From Tannerella forsythia (GTDB lineage: Bacteria > Bacteroidota > Bacteroidia > Bacteroidales > Tannerellaceae), in assembly GCF_003860135.1 (NCBI RefSeq), contig NZ_RQYN01000001.1, forward strand, positions 1 through 64,000: a stretch of 64,000 bases of DNA. Reading direction: 5' to 3'. Below, piece by piece: positions 63,901 through 64,000 of this stretch; position 1 is the stretch's first letter, and each line of letters starts with the position of its first letter. The notes below the pieces were generated by a model, which searched no databases, was not told the origin of the DNA, and worked only from the letters and a program-made list of their open reading frames with translations. Position numbers and translations under genes: made by a program.

Positions 63901-64000
63901 TTATACGTTTTCTTTAATCTGTTGCTGTAACCGACGGAAATCTTCCGGTCGGATGCTGACTTCTTCCATCACCTGACGGATGGTTTGCAAGGTAATCTTA
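63901..64000 (-). CDS. C-terminal fragment of an unidentified gene (runs off right edge)
   Basis: The last 32 codons of a minus-strand frame (IRQVMEEVSIRPEDFRRLQQ, then IKENV and stop TAA at 63901-63903). It ends 9 bp before the SpoIID/LytB gene, so it is probably the preceding operon member. Too little is visible to name it. Confidence 0.6.
   Translation of the reverse strand, partial: KITLQTIRQVMEEVSIRPEDFRRLQQQIKENV

Overview
The window comes from a Bacteroidales bacterium, most likely of the Tannerella/Parabacteroides/Porphyromonas group. Four things support this. Promoters of the Bacteroidetes type (TTTG, about 19-20 bp, TAnnTTTG) precede many genes. The gene families are typical of the phylum: rSAM/lipoprotein pair, DUF4421, HU-HIG, six-bladed beta-propeller lipoprotein, TPR-transmembrane-HTH regulator and diaminopimelate dehydrogenase. 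The Cas9 is a very large type II-C form with a 47-nt repeat of the Bacteroides kind. The peptidoglycan-salvage operon at the right end (lytB/spoIID, ampG, namZ, DUF5009, murK, murQ) resembles the one described in Tannerella forsythia. The genus is an inference.

Layout. 1-3.3 kb: end of a sensor kinase, a NarL-type response regulator, and a two-lipoprotein plus radical SAM/SPASM operon. 3.3-12.4 kb (minus strand): ClC channel, polyprenyl glycosylphosphotransferase, Sua5, DUF4421 protein, NagB, flavodiiron protein, Lgt and Ddh. 12.9-17.4 kb (minus): arginine operon argR-GNAT-argG-argC-argD with two good ARG boxes at its promoter. 17.4-18.3 kb: an array of 21-bp repeats that looks like a decayed heptad-repeat gene. 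18.4-22.1 kb: a protease-like/TPR protein, a mosaic of dispersed repeats and a nucleoside transporter. 22.2-29.1 kb: a compact lipid-type biosynthetic cluster (B12-binding radical SAM, DarA-like, DarB-like ketosynthase, small HTH-like protein, BtrH-like acyltransferase, ABC exporter). 29.2-37.1 kb: DAACS symporter, TlpA-like lipoprotein, RluA, HU-HIG protein, serine hydrolase, FabG, FabH-like and TetR. 37.27 kb: initiator tRNA. 37.5-43.8 kb (minus): beta-propeller lipoprotein, TPR/HTH regulator, GH3 beta-glucosidase and OmpA lipoprotein.

44.3-55.2 kb is an AT-rich CRISPR island. It starts with a decayed IS5-like element sitting in a WG-repeat gene remnant. Then come a divergent tracrRNA, cas9, a broken RhuM gene, cas1, cas2, a perfect 28-bp palindrome and an array of 41 repeats. 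The repeats read as crRNA on the minus strand, and each carries what looks like a complete Bacteroidetes promoter. Cas9 contains a run of nine Gs, a possible slippage switch. 55.3-57.2 kb: an unknown gene and a HAD-hotdog fusion. 57.2-64 kb (minus): the peptidoglycan-salvage operon.

All identifications come from reading the sequence and recalling family features. No database search was run.
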